DNA from: Acholeplasmatales bacterium
GTDB lineage: Bacteria > Bacillota_I > Bacilli_A > Acholeplasmatales > Anaeroplasmataceae
DNA length: 6,656 nucleotides
Direction: 5' to 3'
NCBI GenBank assembly: GCA_016288675.1
Contig: JAEELC010000099.1
Location: forward strand, 1 to 6,656
A model generated the notes under the pieces. That model was given only the letters and a program-made list of their open reading frames with translations, was not told the DNA's origin and searched no databases. Position 1 is the first letter of the stretch, and every line of letters starts with the position of its first letter. A program made the translations under genes and the position numbers. This document shows positions 6,122-6,656 of this stretch, piece after piece.

Positions 6122-6162
6122 AAAAAAAATACCTCTCACTATTAGCATAGTATAAGGTATTT
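6122..6162 (-). terminator. Strong terminator of the upstream gene, overlapping the recQ ribosome site
   Basis: On the minus strand AAATACCT (6162-6155) pairs with AGGTATTT (6134-6127). After a G-U, an A-A mismatch and another G-U, ACTAT (6151-6147) pairs with ATAGT (6142-6138) around the loop GCUA (6146-6143). The T run continues to 6122, directly next to the recQ ATG. It starts 14 nt after the stop of the upstream gene. Its 3' arm contains the recQ Shine-Dalgarno AGAGG (6136-6132), so a transcript from upstream would be both terminated and masked for recQ translation. Confidence 0.8.
6149..6154 (-). promoter_or_regulatory. Probable recQ promoter -10 inside the terminator hairpin
   Basis: TATACT at 6154-6149 on the minus strand is a five-of-six match to TATAAT. 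There is no TG extension and no good -35 at 16-18 bp (a TTGTTA at 6186-6181 is 26 bp away). Predicted start near 6142 gives a leader of about 21 nt that keeps the ribosome site but loses the hairpin's 5' arm. recQ must have some promoter here if the terminator is efficient. Confidence 0.45.
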
Positions 6163-6175
6163 ATTATTTCTTAAA

Positions 6176-6656
6176 TTAATTAACAAAATTAGTTTGATTA
6201 TTGTTGTTATCCTTTAATTCTAAAGGATTAAAATCACTTACAGCCTTAAATTCACTAAGAAGTTGATCTAAAGCTTCTAAATAATATTTTTCAAGCGCAT
6301 TAGATTTACTTAAAACAAAATCAATAAATTCTTGATCTTGGCAGTTATCGCGCAAATATTGTTCATATTCTTCTTTTGAAACTTCTTTTAGGCTCATATT
6401 TTCATAATTAGAAAGATCATCTGCTTCATAGAAAGTAAATCCACAGCTCATGCAGATACATTTTCTACCATGAAGCTCATAAAACATTTTTTCATGTTCA
6501 GATATATCACCAGCTAGATTTAGTTGTTCAACTAACTGCTTCATTTCCTTTGGTAATAATTCCATTGAACCATTCTTTAATAACTCACGCATTCTGTTTC
6601 TTGATTCAAGAGGATCTATAAAATATAATTTCTTTTCTTTACATAATGGGCAATGA
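6176..6656 (-). CDS. Unidentified cysteine-pair (zinc-ribbon-like) protein, 5' end outside the window
   Basis: The frame is open from the stop at 6176 to the right edge, with 159 complete residues visible. The ATG at 6592 is internal: 21 further in-frame codons precede it, beginning H-C-P-L-C, so the true start lies beyond the window. Two cysteine pairs are seen, CPLC (visible residues 2-5) and CMSC followed by GFTF (68-73, with an extra Cys at 66), separated by about 60 mostly helical, charged residues. This is the look of a zinc ribbon whose two knuckles are split by an insertion. The rest is acidic and helical, with an Asn-rich tail (DNNNNQTNFVN). I do not recognise the family; zinc binding is inferred from the cysteines alone. 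A strong terminator follows 14 nt after the stop, so it is not simply co-transcribed with recQ. Confidence 0.75.
   Translation of the reverse strand, partial: HCPLCKEKKLYFIDPLESRNRMRELLKNGSMELLPKEMKQLVEQLNLAGDISEHEKMFYELHGRKCICMSCGFTFYEADDLSNYENMSLKEVSKEEYEQYLRDNCQDQEFIDFVLSKSNALEKYYLEALDQLLSEFKAVSDFNPLELKDNNNNQTNFVN

Noticed and set aside
6122..6148. Upstream ATG at 6148 as recQ start
   Set aside because: It directly follows the TATACT -10, so it would lie before or at the transcript start, has no Shine-Dalgarno, and adds nine residues before the normal RecQ N-terminus.
6590..6592. ATG at 6592 as start of the rightmost gene
   Set aside because: The frame continues open for 21 more codons to the window edge, including a CPLC pair that complements the later CMSC, and no ribosome site precedes the ATG.
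1..6656. CRISPR array, insertion sequence, tRNA, toxin-antitoxin or defence system
   Set aside because: No regularly spaced repeats, transposase, tRNA-like cloverleaf or known defence domains are visible; a RecQ helicase alone next to a zinc-ribbon-like protein is not enough to call a defence locus.

Overview
The window is very AT-rich bacterial DNA with every supported gene on the minus strand. Gene density is high, Shine-Dalgarno sites are strong and G-rich, intrinsic terminators end in T tracts, and promoters are of the extended -10 type. With the RecQ, bacterial M18 peptidase, acyl-ACP thioesterase and YpmS-like proteins, this points to a low-GC Bacillota, such as a Bacilli or Erysipelotrichia-type lineage. 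No species can be named. Trp codons checked are TGG and recQ ends in TGA, so the standard bacterial code fits better than the Mycoplasma code.

Read along the minus strand from the right edge there are four transcription units. (1) 6656-6122: the 3' part of a gene for an unrecognised cysteine-pair (zinc-ribbon-like) protein. Its start lies outside the window and it ends in a strong terminator whose T tract touches the recQ start codon. (2) 6154-about 4590: a RecQ helicase without HRDC domain. Its -10 element and Shine-Dalgarno site are embedded in that terminator hairpin. (3) 4551-2756: a large membrane-anchored extracellular protein with two YpmS/DUF2140-like repeats, then a tiny, apparently frameshifted ORF and a terminator. 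(4) 2645-172: a three-gene operon of acyl-ACP thioesterase, M18 aminopeptidase and a stand-alone Hpt phosphotransfer protein. Spacings are 3 and 21 nt, and it closes with an 11-bp terminator stem. At the left edge a fifth unit begins: an extended -10 promoter, a structured leader of about 85 nt, and the first eight codons of another gene.

The functions do not form one pathway: DNA repair/recombination, envelope protein, fatty-acid release, peptide turnover and a phosphorelay component. The strongest observations are regulatory: the terminator/promoter/RBS overlap before recQ, the candidate attenuator leader at the left edge, a poly-A slippery mini-ORF, and an orphan Hpt in a metabolic operon. 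I saw no mobile element, CRISPR array, RNA gene or phage signature. I do not see a convincing new defence or biosynthetic system here.
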